A stretch of 64,000 bases of DNA from Desulfuromusa sp. (GCA_016744675.1 JADGDX010000001.1:81578-145577), one strand, 5' to 3'; shown: positions 40,611 to 49,855, counted from the first letter of the stretch. Made by a program: numbers and translations. Notes: generated by a model from the sequence alone, not told the origin.

Positions 40611-40687
40611 CGTACGCAACGGCGTGTACGAGTAAGGCATTGTGGCCTGAATTTGCAATCATGTAGTTTGCGGTTTCAGGCTTTTTT
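40611..40687 (+). promoter_or_regulatory. ANTAR-responsive antiterminator leader upstream of eutA
   Basis: The clearest of the three leaders. P1: 7-bp stem CGTACGC/GTGTACG with hexaloop AACGGC (40618-40623). P2: stem AGGC/GCCT with hexaloop ATTGTG (40639-40644). Both loops have A at 1 and G at 4. The 3' side of P2 (GCCT, 40645-40648) is also the start of the terminator arm GCCTGAA (40645-40651), which pairs with TTCAGGC (40675-40681) before T6. P2 and terminator are thus mutually exclusive, exactly the established EutV-type antitermination layout. Confidence 0.88.
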
Positions 40688-40699
40688 CATGATAGGGCT

Positions 40700-42136
40700 G
40701 TGGTGAAAGAACAAATTCTTAGCGTTGGAATAGACATTGGAACAACGACAACCCAGTTAGTGTTCAGTCAACTAACATTGGAGAATACTGCGTCCTTGAT
40801 TTCTGTCCCACGCATAGAAATTATTGACAAAGAGGTGATTTTTCGCAGCGACATTCATTTTACTCCTTTGCGATCAAAGCACGAAATCGATGATAACGAA
40901 ATAAGGGATCTTATTCTAAAAGATTACAGTTACGCTGGGATTACGCCAGATCAAGTGCAGACTGGAGCAGCTATTATCACTGGTGAGGCAGCTAAGAAAA
41001 AGAATGCTGAATCAGTATTGGTAGCTTTGAGTGGCTTGGCTGGAGAGTTTGTCGTTGCGACTGCAGGACCAACTTTAGAAGGGATTATTGCTGGCAAGGG
41101 AGCAGGAGCCTGTCAGGAATCAAAAAAACGTGGAGCGACAATTGTTAATCTGGATATTGGAGGGGGTACCACTAACATTGCTGTTTTTAGGAATGGTGAA
41201 TTGATTGATACTGCTTGCTTAGATATCGGCGGGCGCTTGATTCGTTTTAACAATAATCAGGGTGGAGTCAGTTATATTGCAGACAAGCTTCGTAATTTGA
41301 CTCGATCCATGAACTTGACAGTCACAGAGAATCAAACTTTGGGACAAGGTTTGATTGAGAAAGTCGCTAACCGAATGGCAAGTATTCTTGAAGAAGTTCT
41401 TGGGCTTTCAGAGGTCTCTTCGGAATTGGATATGATGCTTACAGATCATGACCTAAAACGTGATTACCATATTGATTATGTTTCGTTTTCTGGAGGTGTG
41501 GCTGACTGTATAGAAAATACTAAAAATGGTGAAGACTTTCGTTTTGGAGATATTGGAGTCGCTCTTGGACGGGCAATAGCCCTTTCAAAAATCCCTCAGC
41601 AGCTAAAGGTTCTTCAGGCTGTTGAGACAATACGAGCAACAGTAGTCGGGGCAGGGTCGCATACAACGGGCATTAGCGGTAGCACTATTTCGGTTTCTCC
41701 CGGAGTTTTGCCGATGAAGAATATTCCCGTTCTGAAACTATCAATGGAGGATGAATCTTTGCCATTAGTGCAATGGGGTGAAGCTATCCTTCGCAAAGTT
41801 CAATGGTTTAATCTCGACGGGGAAAAGCAGAACCTAGCACTTGCATTTTGTGGGCAAGCTAATCTTGGGTTTAACGAAGTAAAGATTCTGGCGCAGGAAA
41901 TCATTAAAGGGATGCAGGGAGTTCTATGTAAAACCTGTCCGCTGGTTGTGGTGATTGAAATAGATTTGGCAAAGGTGATGGGACAAACCCTACGGAGTCA
42001 GTTAGGGGATAAAAAGGATGTTATCTGTATAGATACAATTAAAGTTGAAAACGGAGACTATATCGATATTGGTCGAGAACTGGTTGATGGAAATGTTGTT
42101 CCTATCATTGTTAAAACGCTGGTACTCAACTATTAA
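40700..42136 (+). CDS. eutA: Ethanolamine ammonia-lyase reactivating factor EutA
   Basis: Actin/Hsp70-fold ATPase that exchanges damaged cobalamin from EutBC. The 478-residue protein has GIDIGTTTTQLVFS at the N-terminus and a second phosphate loop NLDIGGGTTNIAVF near residue 153, both typical. Start GTG at 40700 or the adjacent GTG 40703. First gene after the best ANTAR leader and followed by eutB, as in other eut loci. Confidence 0.96.
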   Translation: MVKEQILSVGIDIGTTTTQLVFSQLTLENTASLISVPRIEIIDKEVIFRSDIHFTPLRSKHEIDDNEIRDLILKDYSYAGITPDQVQTGAAIITGEAAKKKNAESVLVALSGLAGEFVVATAGPTLEGIIAGKGAGACQESKKRGATIVNLDIGGGTTNIAVFRNGELIDTACLDIGGRLIRFNNNQGGVSYIADKLRNLTRSMNLTVTENQTLGQGLIEKVANRMASILEEVLGLSEVSSELDMMLTDHDLKRDYHIDYVSFSGGVADCIENTKNGEDFRFGDIGVALGRAIALSKIPQQLKVLQAVETIRATVVGAGSHTTGISGSTISVSPGVLPMKNIPVLKLSMEDESLPLVQWGEAILRKVQWFNLDGEKQNLALAFCGQANLGFNEVKILAQEIIKGMQGVLCKTCPLVVVIEIDLAKVMGQTLRSQLGDKKDVICIDTIKVENGDYIDIGRELVDGNVVPIIVKTLVLNY

Positions 42137-42162
42137 AGTTACAGAATAGGTAAGGGATCGTT

Positions 42163-43530
42163 ATGAAACTGAAAACGGTACTGTCTGGGGTCGTGTACGA
42201 ATTTAAAGATCTCAAAGAAGTTTTGGCAAAGGCCAATGAAGAAAAGTCTGGTGATCGTCTGGCCGGTCTTGCTGCCGCGACGATTGCTGAGATGGTGGCA
42301 GCGAAAGAGGTTCTTGCTGATTTGACTTTGGCTGATTTGAGAAATAATCCAACGGTCCCTTACGAAGATGACGAGGTGACTCGTTTGGATCAGGACGCAG
42401 TCAATGAAAGAATCTATGCCGAGATTAAATCATTTACCGTTGCCGGTTTTCGGGAGTGGTTACTTAGCCACCAAACCTGTGGTGATGACATTATTAGGAT
42501 TTCGCGCGGATTGACTTCAGAGATGGTTGCGTCAGTTACTAAACTGATGACTAATCTTGATCTGATTTATGCCGCGAGTAAAATTAATATTCTTGCTCAT
42601 TGTAATACGACTATTGGTGATCCAGGAGTCCTTGCATTTCGTTTGCAGCCCAATCATACCACCGATGATCTTGATGGTATTCGGATATCAACTTTTGAAG
42701 GATTAAGTTATGGGTCGGGTGATGCTTTAATTGGACTAAATCCGGTCAATGATACCGTGGAATCTCTTTCTAATATTTTGCATATGTTTCAAGAAATTAA
42801 GGAAACTTACGAGATACCTACGCAAAACTGTGTGTTGGGTCATGTTACAACTCAGATGGAGGCAGTTAAAAAAGGGGCTCCTGCCGATATGATATTCCAG
42901 AGTATCGCTGGAAGTGAGAAAGGCAATACGGCCTTTGGTCTTAATGCCGCGATGCTCGCTGAAGCGAGAGACCTGATGCTTAAAGAAGGGACAGCGACCG
43001 GTCCGAATGTGATGTACTTTGAAACCGGTCAGGGGGCCGAACTCTCATCAGATGCTCACCATGGTGTTGATCAAGTGACTATGGAAGCGCGCTGCTACGG
43101 ATTTGCCAAACATTTTGATCCTTTTCTTGTCAATACTGTGGTTGGATTTATTGGACCCGAGTATTTGTATGATAGTAAACAGGTAATCCGTGCTGGACTG
43201 GAAGATTTGTTTATGGGGAAATTGACCGGAATTTCAATGGGAGTCGATGCCTGCTACACCAATCATATGAAGGCTGATCAGAATGATATCGAAAACTTAG
43301 CGGTTCTACTTGGTACAGCTGGGTGCAACTACCTGATAACTGTGCCTCAGGGAGACGATATCATGTTGAATTATCAGTCTCTTGGCTATCATGAAGCGGC
43401 GGCTTTAAGATCACTTCTCAAACAAAGACCGATTCCGGCATTTGAGTGTTGGCTTGAAAAGATGGGGATCTACGACAATGGGCAACTCAGTCAAATAGCG
43501 GGTGATGCATCTCGGTTTTTTAAAGGTTAA
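42163..43530 (+). CDS. eutB: Ethanolamine ammonia-lyase large subunit
   Basis: Catalytic TIM-barrel subunit of the AdoCbl-dependent enzyme splitting ethanolamine to acetaldehyde and ammonia. 455 residues, matching E. coli (453). Visible conserved parts include GDDIIRISRGLTSEMVA, FRLQPNHTTDDLDGIR, and the QNCVLGHVTTQ and TGQGAELSSDAHHGVDQ segments. Located in the compartment lumen with EutC. Confidence 0.98.
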   Translation: MKLKTVLSGVVYEFKDLKEVLAKANEEKSGDRLAGLAAATIAEMVAAKEVLADLTLADLRNNPTVPYEDDEVTRLDQDAVNERIYAEIKSFTVAGFREWLLSHQTCGDDIIRISRGLTSEMVASVTKLMTNLDLIYAASKINILAHCNTTIGDPGVLAFRLQPNHTTDDLDGIRISTFEGLSYGSGDALIGLNPVNDTVESLSNILHMFQEIKETYEIPTQNCVLGHVTTQMEAVKKGAPADMIFQSIAGSEKGNTAFGLNAAMLAEARDLMLKEGTATGPNVMYFETGQGAELSSDAHHGVDQVTMEARCYGFAKHFDPFLVNTVVGFIGPEYLYDSKQVIRAGLEDLFMGKLTGISMGVDACYTNHMKADQNDIENLAVLLGTAGCNYLITVPQGDDIMLNYQSLGYHEAAALRSLLKQRPIPAFECWLEKMGIYDNGQLSQIAGDASRFFKG

Positions 43531-43545
43531 TTGGTGGGAAAGGTC

Positions 43546-44418
43546 ATGGTTGATATGGAAAATAAAATAAAGCAACTCATTGAGGATGTTTTGAGGGAAA
43601 TGGGTCAGCAAAAGAACAATTCTCTGGAGAGGGTATCTCCATCTTTATCTTCTGAGGAGCCTCTGACCGATCTCACAGCTGAAAACCTGAGGGAACAACT
43701 GTTAGTTCCTTCTCCAGCCAATCGGGACGCTTATCTCAAGTTTAAGGGATCAACTGCATCACGCATCGGAATTTGGCATGCGGGTTCCAGATATCTTACA
43801 AAATCTCTACTTCGGTTTAGAGCTGATCATGCGATTGCACAAGATGCGGTCTTTAATAACGTGTCTGAGAAATTCATCAAGGAATGGGGGATTCTGGAGG
43901 TTAAGACAAAGTGCACAGATAAAGATCAGTTTTTGACCCGTCCTGACTTAGGCAGGCAGTTGGATGTTGAAAATGCTGATCTGCTGAAAAAAAATTGTTT
44001 AAGGAACGCCAGAGTACAGATTTATGTTGCTGATGGGCTGAGCTCTACCGCAGTAGAAAAGAATGCCAAGGACACCTACTTGGCGCTGGCGCAAGGTCTC
44101 GAAGGTCATGGTATTAAAGTAGGGACACCATTTTTTCTCCGGTATGCTCGAGTTCCAGCGATGGATGCTGTCTCTGAAATATTGCAGCCTGAAGTCATAG
44201 TCGTTTTGATTGGTGAACGACCCGGGCTAGCAACAGCTGAGAGTATGAGTTGCTATATGGTATATAATGCATCAGTCGGTATGCCAGAAGCGAGGAGGAC
44301 TGTTGTTTCTAATATTCATCAGGGTGGAGTTCCTGGAGTAGAGGCCGGAGCTCATATCGCTGATGTTGTGAAGCAAATGCTTGATCAGAAAGCTAGTGGA
44401 TTGGAACTGAAGAAATGA
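43546..44418 (+). CDS. eutC: Ethanolamine ammonia-lyase small subunit
   Basis: Holds the lower face of cobalamin against EutB. About 290 residues. The N-terminal MENKIKQLIEDVLREMG is an amphipathic helix of the kind that directs EutC into the compartment, followed by a linker and then the catalytic part (IGIWHAGSRYLTKSLLRFRADHAIAQDAVF; GERPGLATAESMSCYM). The start is at ATG 43546 (GGAAAGG upstream) or ATG 43555; an in-frame TTG immediately after eutB is less likely. Confidence 0.97.
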   Translation: MVDMENKIKQLIEDVLREMGQQKNNSLERVSPSLSSEEPLTDLTAENLREQLLVPSPANRDAYLKFKGSTASRIGIWHAGSRYLTKSLLRFRADHAIAQDAVFNNVSEKFIKEWGILEVKTKCTDKDQFLTRPDLGRQLDVENADLLKKNCLRNARVQIYVADGLSSTAVEKNAKDTYLALAQGLEGHGIKVGTPFFLRYARVPAMDAVSEILQPEVIVVLIGERPGLATAESMSCYMVYNASVGMPEARRTVVSNIHQGGVPGVEAGAHIADVVKQMLDQKASGLELKK

Positions 44419-44542
44419 TGGCGGCGCACATAATGCTAATCTTCACCCTAACAAAAATAATTCGCCTAACGGGACGAAGTATATATTTAACCCTCTGTTC
44501 TTTTGTACGAATACCAATAAGTACGAGAAGGGGATTACGATA

Positions 44543-45196
44543 ATGAAAGGTGATGTTTTACGTGCCTCAGTTTTGAGTATCAGAATTATCCCCAAAGTGA
44601 CTCCATCAATGGCGAAGGAGTTCAATTTGAGTCGTGATCAGTGCAGTCTCGGTCTGTTGACAGTTGATTGTGACGATGTTGGCTACACGGCTCTTGATGA
44701 AGCGACTAAAAAGGCTCAGGTTGATGTGGGCTATGCTAAATCATTCTATGCTGGCGCTGCCAATGCAAATACCAAATTAGCGGGAGAATTTATCGGCATT
44801 CTTGCTGGCCCAACTCCAGCAGAAGTTCACAGCGGGTTGAATGCAGCAGTTAGTTTTATTGAAAATGACGCGGCTTTCATCAGTGCTAATGATGACGATT
44901 CCATTGCCTACTATGCTCACTGTGTTTCGCGTTCAGGATCTTATCTTTCTTCAATTGCCGGAGTTGATGAGGGAACGTCGTTAGCTTACTTAATTGCCCC
45001 ACCTCTTGAATCCATCTTTGCTTTGGATGCTGCTCTGAAAGCGGCTGATGTGAGGATGTCAGAATTTTTTGCGCCACCATCTGAGACTAACTTTGGTGGC
45101 GGATTGCTAAGTGGCAGTCAGGCTTCCTGTATGGCAGCCTGTGAAGCTTTTGCTGAAGCGGTGCAAGCTGTAGCAGATAATCCAAAGGCCTATTGA
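44543..45196 (+). CDS. eutL: Microcompartment shell protein EutL (BMC-T)
   Basis: A 217-residue trimer-forming shell protein with two permuted BMC domains, typical of EutL (VTPSMAKEFNL near the start; FYAGAANANTKLAGEFIGILAGPTPAEVHSGL; SQASCMAACEAF at the end). EutL trimers have a gated central pore and bind ethanolamine and cobalamin in other species. The 124-base gap upstream contains only a short GTAC/GTAC repeat. Confidence 0.96.
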   Translation: MKGDVLRASVLSIRIIPKVTPSMAKEFNLSRDQCSLGLLTVDCDDVGYTALDEATKKAQVDVGYAKSFYAGAANANTKLAGEFIGILAGPTPAEVHSGLNAAVSFIENDAAFISANDDDSIAYYAHCVSRSGSYLSSIAGVDEGTSLAYLIAPPLESIFALDAALKAADVRMSEFFAPPSETNFGGGLLSGSQASCMAACEAFAEAVQAVADNPKAY

Positions 45197-45197
45197 T

Positions 45198-45734
45198 ATG
45201 AATAAAAAAGCATTAGGAGTTTTTGAAACGATCGGATTTGTTCCCGCTTTGACTGGTGCAGATGCAGCACTTAAATCTGCTGAGGTTGAGCTCCTTGGAT
45301 GTCGCTATGTTGGCTCTGGGCTGGTATCTGTTCTTTTGTCGGGGGATGTTAGTTCGGTTAAGGTTGCAGTTGAATCAGGGTGCAGTGCCGCTGGGGAGGT
45401 GGGGACAGTTCAATCGCAGACCGTCATAGCTAGAACTGCAGAAGGATTGGAGTTTGTCGTCGAAGATGATAAACAGAAGGACAAAAAAGATGCTCCTACA
45501 AGGGAGGTTTCTACGCCTTCAAAGTCAAAACAGAAAACGGGTCTAAATCGTAGCGAAAAAAATAATCTTTCTGAAATAACTCCGCAGAAACTGGCCGGTA
45601 TGAAAGTCATCAAGCTAAGAGAGTTGGCTAGACAATTCCCTGGTATCTTACTTAAGAGAAGTGAAATCAGGTCGGCACGCAAAGATGAATTGATTGACGC
45701 CATTATCAATGATTACAGAAAGAATAAGGAGTAA
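45198..45734 (+). CDS. eutK: EutK-like shell protein: BMC-H domain fused to a SAP/Rho-N-like domain
   Basis: A 178-residue two-part protein. Residues 1-88 are one BMC-H domain (ALGVFETIGFVPALTGADAALKSAEV). A charged Lys/Ser-rich linker (90-125) leads to a C-terminal helical segment (130-178: LAGMKVIKLRELARQFPGI ... RKDELIDAII). The tail resembles the SAP-like N-domain of Rho, a nucleic-acid-binding fold, rather than the helix-turn-helix of E. coli EutK. Only two bases separate it from eutL. Nucleic-acid binding is inference. Confidence 0.85.
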   Translation: MNKKALGVFETIGFVPALTGADAALKSAEVELLGCRYVGSGLVSVLLSGDVSSVKVAVESGCSAAGEVGTVQSQTVIARTAEGLEFVVEDDKQKDKKDAPTREVSTPSKSKQKTGLNRSEKNNLSEITPQKLAGMKVIKLRELARQFPGILLKRSEIRSARKDELIDAIINDYRKNKE

Positions 45735-45739
45735 ATACT

Positions 45740-47188
45740 ATGGCAGATAAGGATTTAGCCTCGATCCAGGAAGCCAGAGATCTGACCCGGAAAGCGCGCT
45801 CTGCTCAACGTGATTTTTCTAGATTGGATCAGGAACAGATTGACCAGGTTGTTCAGGCGATTGCTAAAGTTATGACGGCAATGGCTGAAGATCTAGCCAA
45901 ATTAGCTGTAGAGGAAACAGGATATGGTAACTGGGAAGACAAGAAACAGAAAAACTTGTTGGCTTCAGAGAAGCTATATGAGCGTATCGGACCTTTGAAA
46001 ACAATTGGAGTTATTGAGGAAGATCGAGAGAATAAAATAGATAAAATTGCTATTCCAGCTGGAATTGTCGCTGGTCTCATTCCATCTACGAACCCAACCT
46101 CAACAACGATTTATAAAACGCTTATTTCGCTTAAGGCAGGGAATGGTATTGTCTTCAGTCCTCATCCCACTGCCACGAGCTGCATTGGAAAGACCGTTGA
46201 TATTATTCATCAGGTCCTCAAAGAACTACACATTTCAGAAGATCTTGTGAGTGTCACGACGATGCCGACACTTGATGGAACCGCAGAGCTTATGCAGCAG
46301 GCAGATCTGATTCTTGCCACTGGCGGCCCGGCAATGGTTAAAGCAGCATACAGTTCAGGAACTCCAGCTCTGGGGGTTGGGCCAGGAAATGTTCCTGTTT
46401 TTATTGAGAAGAGTGCTGACATTCAAGCATCCGTACGCCGTGTTATGTCTGGGAAAACTTTTGATTACGGAACTGTTTGTTCTTCAGAGCAAGCTCTGAT
46501 TACCGAGGAGTCAATTGCACAAGAAGTCAAAAAGGCTTTAGTTGCTGAAGGGTGCTATTTTCTAGAAGGAACTGCTGCTGAGAAAGTTAAGGGTTTAATG
46601 ACTGGGCCAAGGGGGAGCATGAATCCTGCTATTGTAGGACAACCCGCCAGTAAACTAGCACAGATGGCTGGGATTGACATTCCCTCTGGAACTAGACTCC
46701 TGGTTTATGAAGAACAAGGAGTGGGGCCAGGGTATCCGTTCTCATATGAAAAACTAACTTCATTACTTGGGTTTTATACAGTCGCTGATTGGCGGGCAGC
46801 CGATGAGCTTTGCACTCAATTGCTTCAGAATGGTGGATTGGGGCACTCCATGTCTATCCATTCAAATAATAAAGATATAATCCGTCATTTTGGTTTGAAT
46901 CAGCCAGTATCAAGATTATTAGTTAATACTCCATCAAGTCTAGGTGCTGTTGGTGTCACGACAAATCTCGATCCCTCTCTGACGTTGGGGTGTGGTCCTG
47001 TTGGTGGGAGTTCAACTTCTGATAATGTCGGTGTTCAGCATCTCTTTAATATTCGCTATGTGGCTCATGGGCTCGACAGTGCTTCACCTTCTCAGGTTGA
47101 TAGCAGCTCTGTCGATATCGAGGCCATTAGTCATCTGGTTTTCGAACAACTAAAAAAAATGAACTATGTTCCATCAAATGTTAATTAG
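45740..47188 (+). CDS. eutE: CoA-acylating acetaldehyde dehydrogenase EutE
   Basis: Converts acetaldehyde, CoA and NAD+ to acetyl-CoA. 482 residues; the catalytic Cys is in GTVCSSEQALI, the cofactor region includes IPSTNPTSTTIYKTLISLKAGN, and GGSSTSDNVGVQHL is the typical C-terminal motif. An N-terminal helix (LASIQEARDLTRKARSAQRD) may act in encapsulation. No EutG alcohol dehydrogenase accompanies it. Confidence 0.96.
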   Translation: MADKDLASIQEARDLTRKARSAQRDFSRLDQEQIDQVVQAIAKVMTAMAEDLAKLAVEETGYGNWEDKKQKNLLASEKLYERIGPLKTIGVIEEDRENKIDKIAIPAGIVAGLIPSTNPTSTTIYKTLISLKAGNGIVFSPHPTATSCIGKTVDIIHQVLKELHISEDLVSVTTMPTLDGTAELMQQADLILATGGPAMVKAAYSSGTPALGVGPGNVPVFIEKSADIQASVRRVMSGKTFDYGTVCSSEQALITEESIAQEVKKALVAEGCYFLEGTAAEKVKGLMTGPRGSMNPAIVGQPASKLAQMAGIDIPSGTRLLVYEEQGVGPGYPFSYEKLTSLLGFYTVADWRAADELCTQLLQNGGLGHSMSIHSNNKDIIRHFGLNQPVSRLLVNTPSSLGAVGVTTNLDPSLTLGCGPVGGSSTSDNVGVQHLFNIRYVAHGLDSASPSQVDSSSVDIEAISHLVFEQLKKMNYVPSNVN

Positions 47189-47237
47189 ATTTATCGGTGA
47201 TTAATTTCAACAGGATCAATAACTGAAGGAGAAAACA

Positions 47238-47522
47238 ATGGCAACATCAAGTGCAATTGGAATGGTTGAAACAAAGGGTTTTGTCGCTGCAGTGGAAGCA
47301 GCAGACGCAATGGTTAAAGCTGCCAATGTAACCCTTATTGGCAAGACACAAGTTGGAACGGGTTTGGTTGCAATTTTGGTACGGGGTGATGTCGGTGCTG
47401 TTAAGGCTGCTGCTGATGCTGGGGCTGCAGCTGCGGCGAAAGTCGGAGAAGTGGTCAGTGTACATGTTATTCCACGGCCTCACGATGAGGTAGAGATCCT
47501 TCTACCAAAATTAAAGGGCTAG
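47238..47522 (+). CDS. eutM: Microcompartment major shell protein EutM, copy 1 (BMC-H)
   Basis: A 94-residue canonical BMC-H hexamer subunit: [29 protein letters not shown], then [27 protein letters not shown] and [12 protein letters not shown]. It is close to the next gene in sequence, showing a tandem duplication. AAGGAGA lies upstream. Confidence 0.97.
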   Translation: MATSSAIGMVETKGFVAAVEAADAMVKAANVTLIGKTQVGTGLVAILVRGDVGAVKAAADAGAAAAAKVGEVVSVHVIPRPHDEVEILLPKLKG

Positions 47523-47582
47523 TTTCGCTTGCCCCTTCTTTTAAGTACGGGGCGACCTAAATGGATAAAAGGAGAAATAATT

Positions 47583-47870
47583 ATGGCCGTATTAAGTGCA
47601 CTAGGGATGGTAGAAACAAGGGGTTTTGTTGCAGCATTAGAGGCAGCAGATGCGATGGTTAAAGCTGCTAATGTTACTTTAATTGGGAAGACCCAGGTTG
47701 GTAGTGGATTGGTTGCTATCTTGGTTCGTGGTGATGTTGGAGCCGTTAAAGCTGCGACCGATGCCGGGGCTGCTGCCGCTGCTAAGGTTGGGGAAATGGT
47801 CAGTGTTCACGTCATCCCACGACCTCATGATGAAATTGAGATGATTCTTCCTGGTAAAGGGGATAAGTGA
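47583..47870 (+). CDS. eutM: Microcompartment major shell protein EutM, copy 2 (BMC-H)
   Basis: A 95-residue BMC-H protein nearly identical to the preceding one; differences are mainly at the extreme N-terminus (MAVLSALG against MATSSAIG), a few conservative changes and the C-terminus. ATG 47583 has AAAGGAG upstream; an earlier in-frame codon is not needed. Its stop overlaps the start of the eutT-pduL fusion (GTGA). Confidence 0.97.
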   Translation: MAVLSALGMVETRGFVAALEAADAMVKAANVTLIGKTQVGSGLVAILVRGDVGAVKAATDAGAAAAAKVGEMVSVHVIPRPHDEIEMILPGKGDK

Positions 47871-49237
47871 TCGAAAAGATCATTACGGAATCTTATCTAA
47901 GAAAGAGTTTTCTGCAAAAGATTCCCGAAACCTTTTTACTCCATGAGAGTCAGATTCTGACTCCTGCAGGAGCTCAGTTTCTCAAAGATAGACAGGTGAA
48001 GGTTCTCGTTGGAGGACATTCGTCTATTGTTGGTAACGATTCTGTGCAGAAATATATCTCTGTTGCGGATGGTACCACCTATACGGTAAAGCCTGAACAT
48101 CTGACTCAATTGATTGGGACTCAGCTGGTCCCAAAGGATCATCCTCGAATTATCTTTCGTGGCTGGCTCGATCATTTGCAGGCAGAATTATTGCTTTTAC
48201 AGAAGCAGGCTGTTGATGACGGAGATTTACCTTTAGGTTGGAACCTAGGGGAATTACTCGATCGCGTGAGATCAATTTTGCGGGCTGAAGTTGTTGATGC
48301 ACCCTTGAACTCTTGTAGTTTTTTGGGACTAAGCGAGGCGGAAATAAAATCTCGTTCACATCATCCTTTAAAATATTTTGGGATAGATCACCTTGATGTC
48401 TCAGCCGATATGGGTGCCACCGTTTTGGCTTTGAATCACCTTCGAACTTTGGTGAGAAAAGCAGAGCTTTCGGCAGTGAGTGCTTTCTCTGCAGATGGTG
48501 TCATCGAACGAACAGATATCGTTCAAGCTTTGAATCGAATGAGTAGTGTGGTCTATGTGATGATGCTTAATGCAGATCAGAAAGCAGGTGTTTCTGGAGA
48601 AGGTATGAATAATGGAATTGTTGATGAAATCGTTGCCAAAGTTTTGGCTCAATTCAACAAAGTAGAGAATGGCATTCCGGTTGAGTTGTCTGCTCGACAT
48701 GTCCATCTGAGTGCTGACGCTGTGCAGAAATTGTTTGGGAAAGATTTAACCCCGGTTCGGGAGTTGTCACAGCCGGGACAGTATTTGAGCCAAGAAAGAG
48801 TTCAACTCATTGGTCCTTCCGGCAAGCTTGATAATATTGCCATCCTTGGTCCTCCCAGAGGGGATACTCAGGTAGAAATCTCGGCGACTGATGCTCGGGT
48901 ACTTGGAGTAACTCCCCCAACACGACAATCGGGGGATATTGATGGATCTGCCGGGCTACAGATATCTACACAGAGGGATACTCTGATGATAGAAGAAGGG
49001 TTAATTGTCGCAGCAAGACATGTGCATATGCATCCGGACGATGCTACACGATTGAAAGTTAAGGATAAGGATTTAGTTCGCGTCCGAATTGGTGATTTCA
49101 GAGCAATGGTTTTTGAAAAAGTTCTGGTGCGTGTCAATGAAAACTACCGACTAGCTATGCATATTGATTTTGATGAAGGGAATGCCTGTGGTTGGGTTCC
49201 TGGTACAACGGGACAGTTACTCCTCGATTGCGATTAG
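47867..49237 (+). CDS. Fused cobalamin adenosyltransferase / phosphate propanoyl(acetyl)transferase (EutT-PduL)
   Basis: A 456-residue two-enzyme fusion. Residues 1-240 match EutT, which makes AdoCbl: ITESYLR, the [10 protein letters not shown] module, [33 protein letters not shown] and [16 protein letters not shown]. The Cys-rich metal motif of Salmonella EutT (HX11CCX2C) is absent. Residues 270-456 are PduL, which turns acetyl-CoA into acetyl phosphate: zinc-site motifs SARHVHL (276-281) and AARHVHM (383-388), and HIDFDEGNA. The linker helix 250-265 ([16 protein letters not shown]) resembles the usual PduL encapsulation peptide. GTG start overlaps eutM. Confidence 0.9.
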   Translation: MIEKIITESYLRKSFLQKIPETFLLHESQILTPAGAQFLKDRQVKVLVGGHSSIVGNDSVQKYISVADGTTYTVKPEHLTQLIGTQLVPKDHPRIIFRGWLDHLQAELLLLQKQAVDDGDLPLGWNLGELLDRVRSILRAEVVDAPLNSCSFLGLSEAEIKSRSHHPLKYFGIDHLDVSADMGATVLALNHLRTLVRKAELSAVSAFSADGVIERTDIVQALNRMSSVVYVMMLNADQKAGVSGEGMNNGIVDEIVAKVLAQFNKVENGIPVELSARHVHLSADAVQKLFGKDLTPVRELSQPGQYLSQERVQLIGPSGKLDNIAILGPPRGDTQVEISATDARVLGVTPPTRQSGDIDGSAGLQISTQRDTLMIEEGLIVAARHVHMHPDDATRLKVKDKDLVRVRIGDFRAMVFEKVLVRVNENYRLAMHIDFDEGNACGWVPGTTGQLLLDCD

Positions 49238-49251
49238 GAAAGATATTGTCG

Positions 49252-49842
49252 ATGGCTTATGAAGATATGATACAGACGATAGTTCGTGAAGTTCTGAAGC
49301 AACTTCAGGAATCTTCTGACAACCAGCAGATTTTGGTTTTGGCGCGTCAGGATGATATCAACGTTGCGCCTTTATTAAGACATTTAGATACGAACGACAA
49401 GTTTGTTTTCTGGGATCCAACAAACGACATAATTTCTCCAAAACGGATAATTTTACCATTTTTATCTTGTAGTCAGATGGCAGATCTAGCTCTGGGTAGA
49501 ACCACCGGTCCATTACTGAAAAAAGCATTGGAATTATTGCTTGTAGGAAAAGTTGTTGAGGTCTTTGAGTTTGAATATCTTCAATTCAAAACAACTGCAC
49601 CTGAGCCTCTATATCAGTTATACGAAACCTATGAGGCAACCCTCTGTGGCTTTGGTTTACAGCGATTTGCTATTGAAACGCAAAGTATTGCCCGATTAAA
49701 TCACCGCTTGGTGACCGAAAGAGATATTGTCGAAGCACATAAGAAAGGTGTTTCAACGATACAACTTTTATCTAATGCTCAGCTGACTCCTCTTGCACTT
49801 GATTATGCTAGAGAGCACAGGATTCAACTTAAAAAAAACTAA
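49252..49842 (+). CDS. Ethanolamine-locus protein of unknown function (TIGR02536-like)
   Basis: A 197-residue protein beginning MAYEDMIQTIVREVLKQLQ, an amphipathic helix like an encapsulation peptide, followed by a compact domain with no catalytic motif I can name. Its place between pduL and eutN matches the uncharacterised 'eut_hyp' protein seen in clostridial eut loci (assignment from memory, not searched). The preferred start is ATG 49252; an earlier frame overlaps the previous gene. It may be a structural or chaperone component of the compartment interior. Confidence 0.65.
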   Translation: MAYEDMIQTIVREVLKQLQESSDNQQILVLARQDDINVAPLLRHLDTNDKFVFWDPTNDIISPKRIILPFLSCSQMADLALGRTTGPLLKKALELLLVGKVVEVFEFEYLQFKTTAPEPLYQLYETYEATLCGFGLQRFAIETQSIARLNHRLVTERDIVEAHKKGVSTIQLLSNAQLTPLALDYAREHRIQLKKN

Positions 49843-49855
49843 AGAGGTGAAATAA

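Noticed and set aside
37561..42162. Adenosylcobalamin riboswitch controlling the eut genes
   Set aside because: No B12-box-like GCCACTG or matching helices were seen in the eut intergenic gaps; control appears to be by ANTAR leaders.
44419..44542. A fourth ANTAR leader before eutL
   Set aside because: AACGGG at about 44470 looks like a hexaloop but pairs poorly and no terminator or T-run follows.
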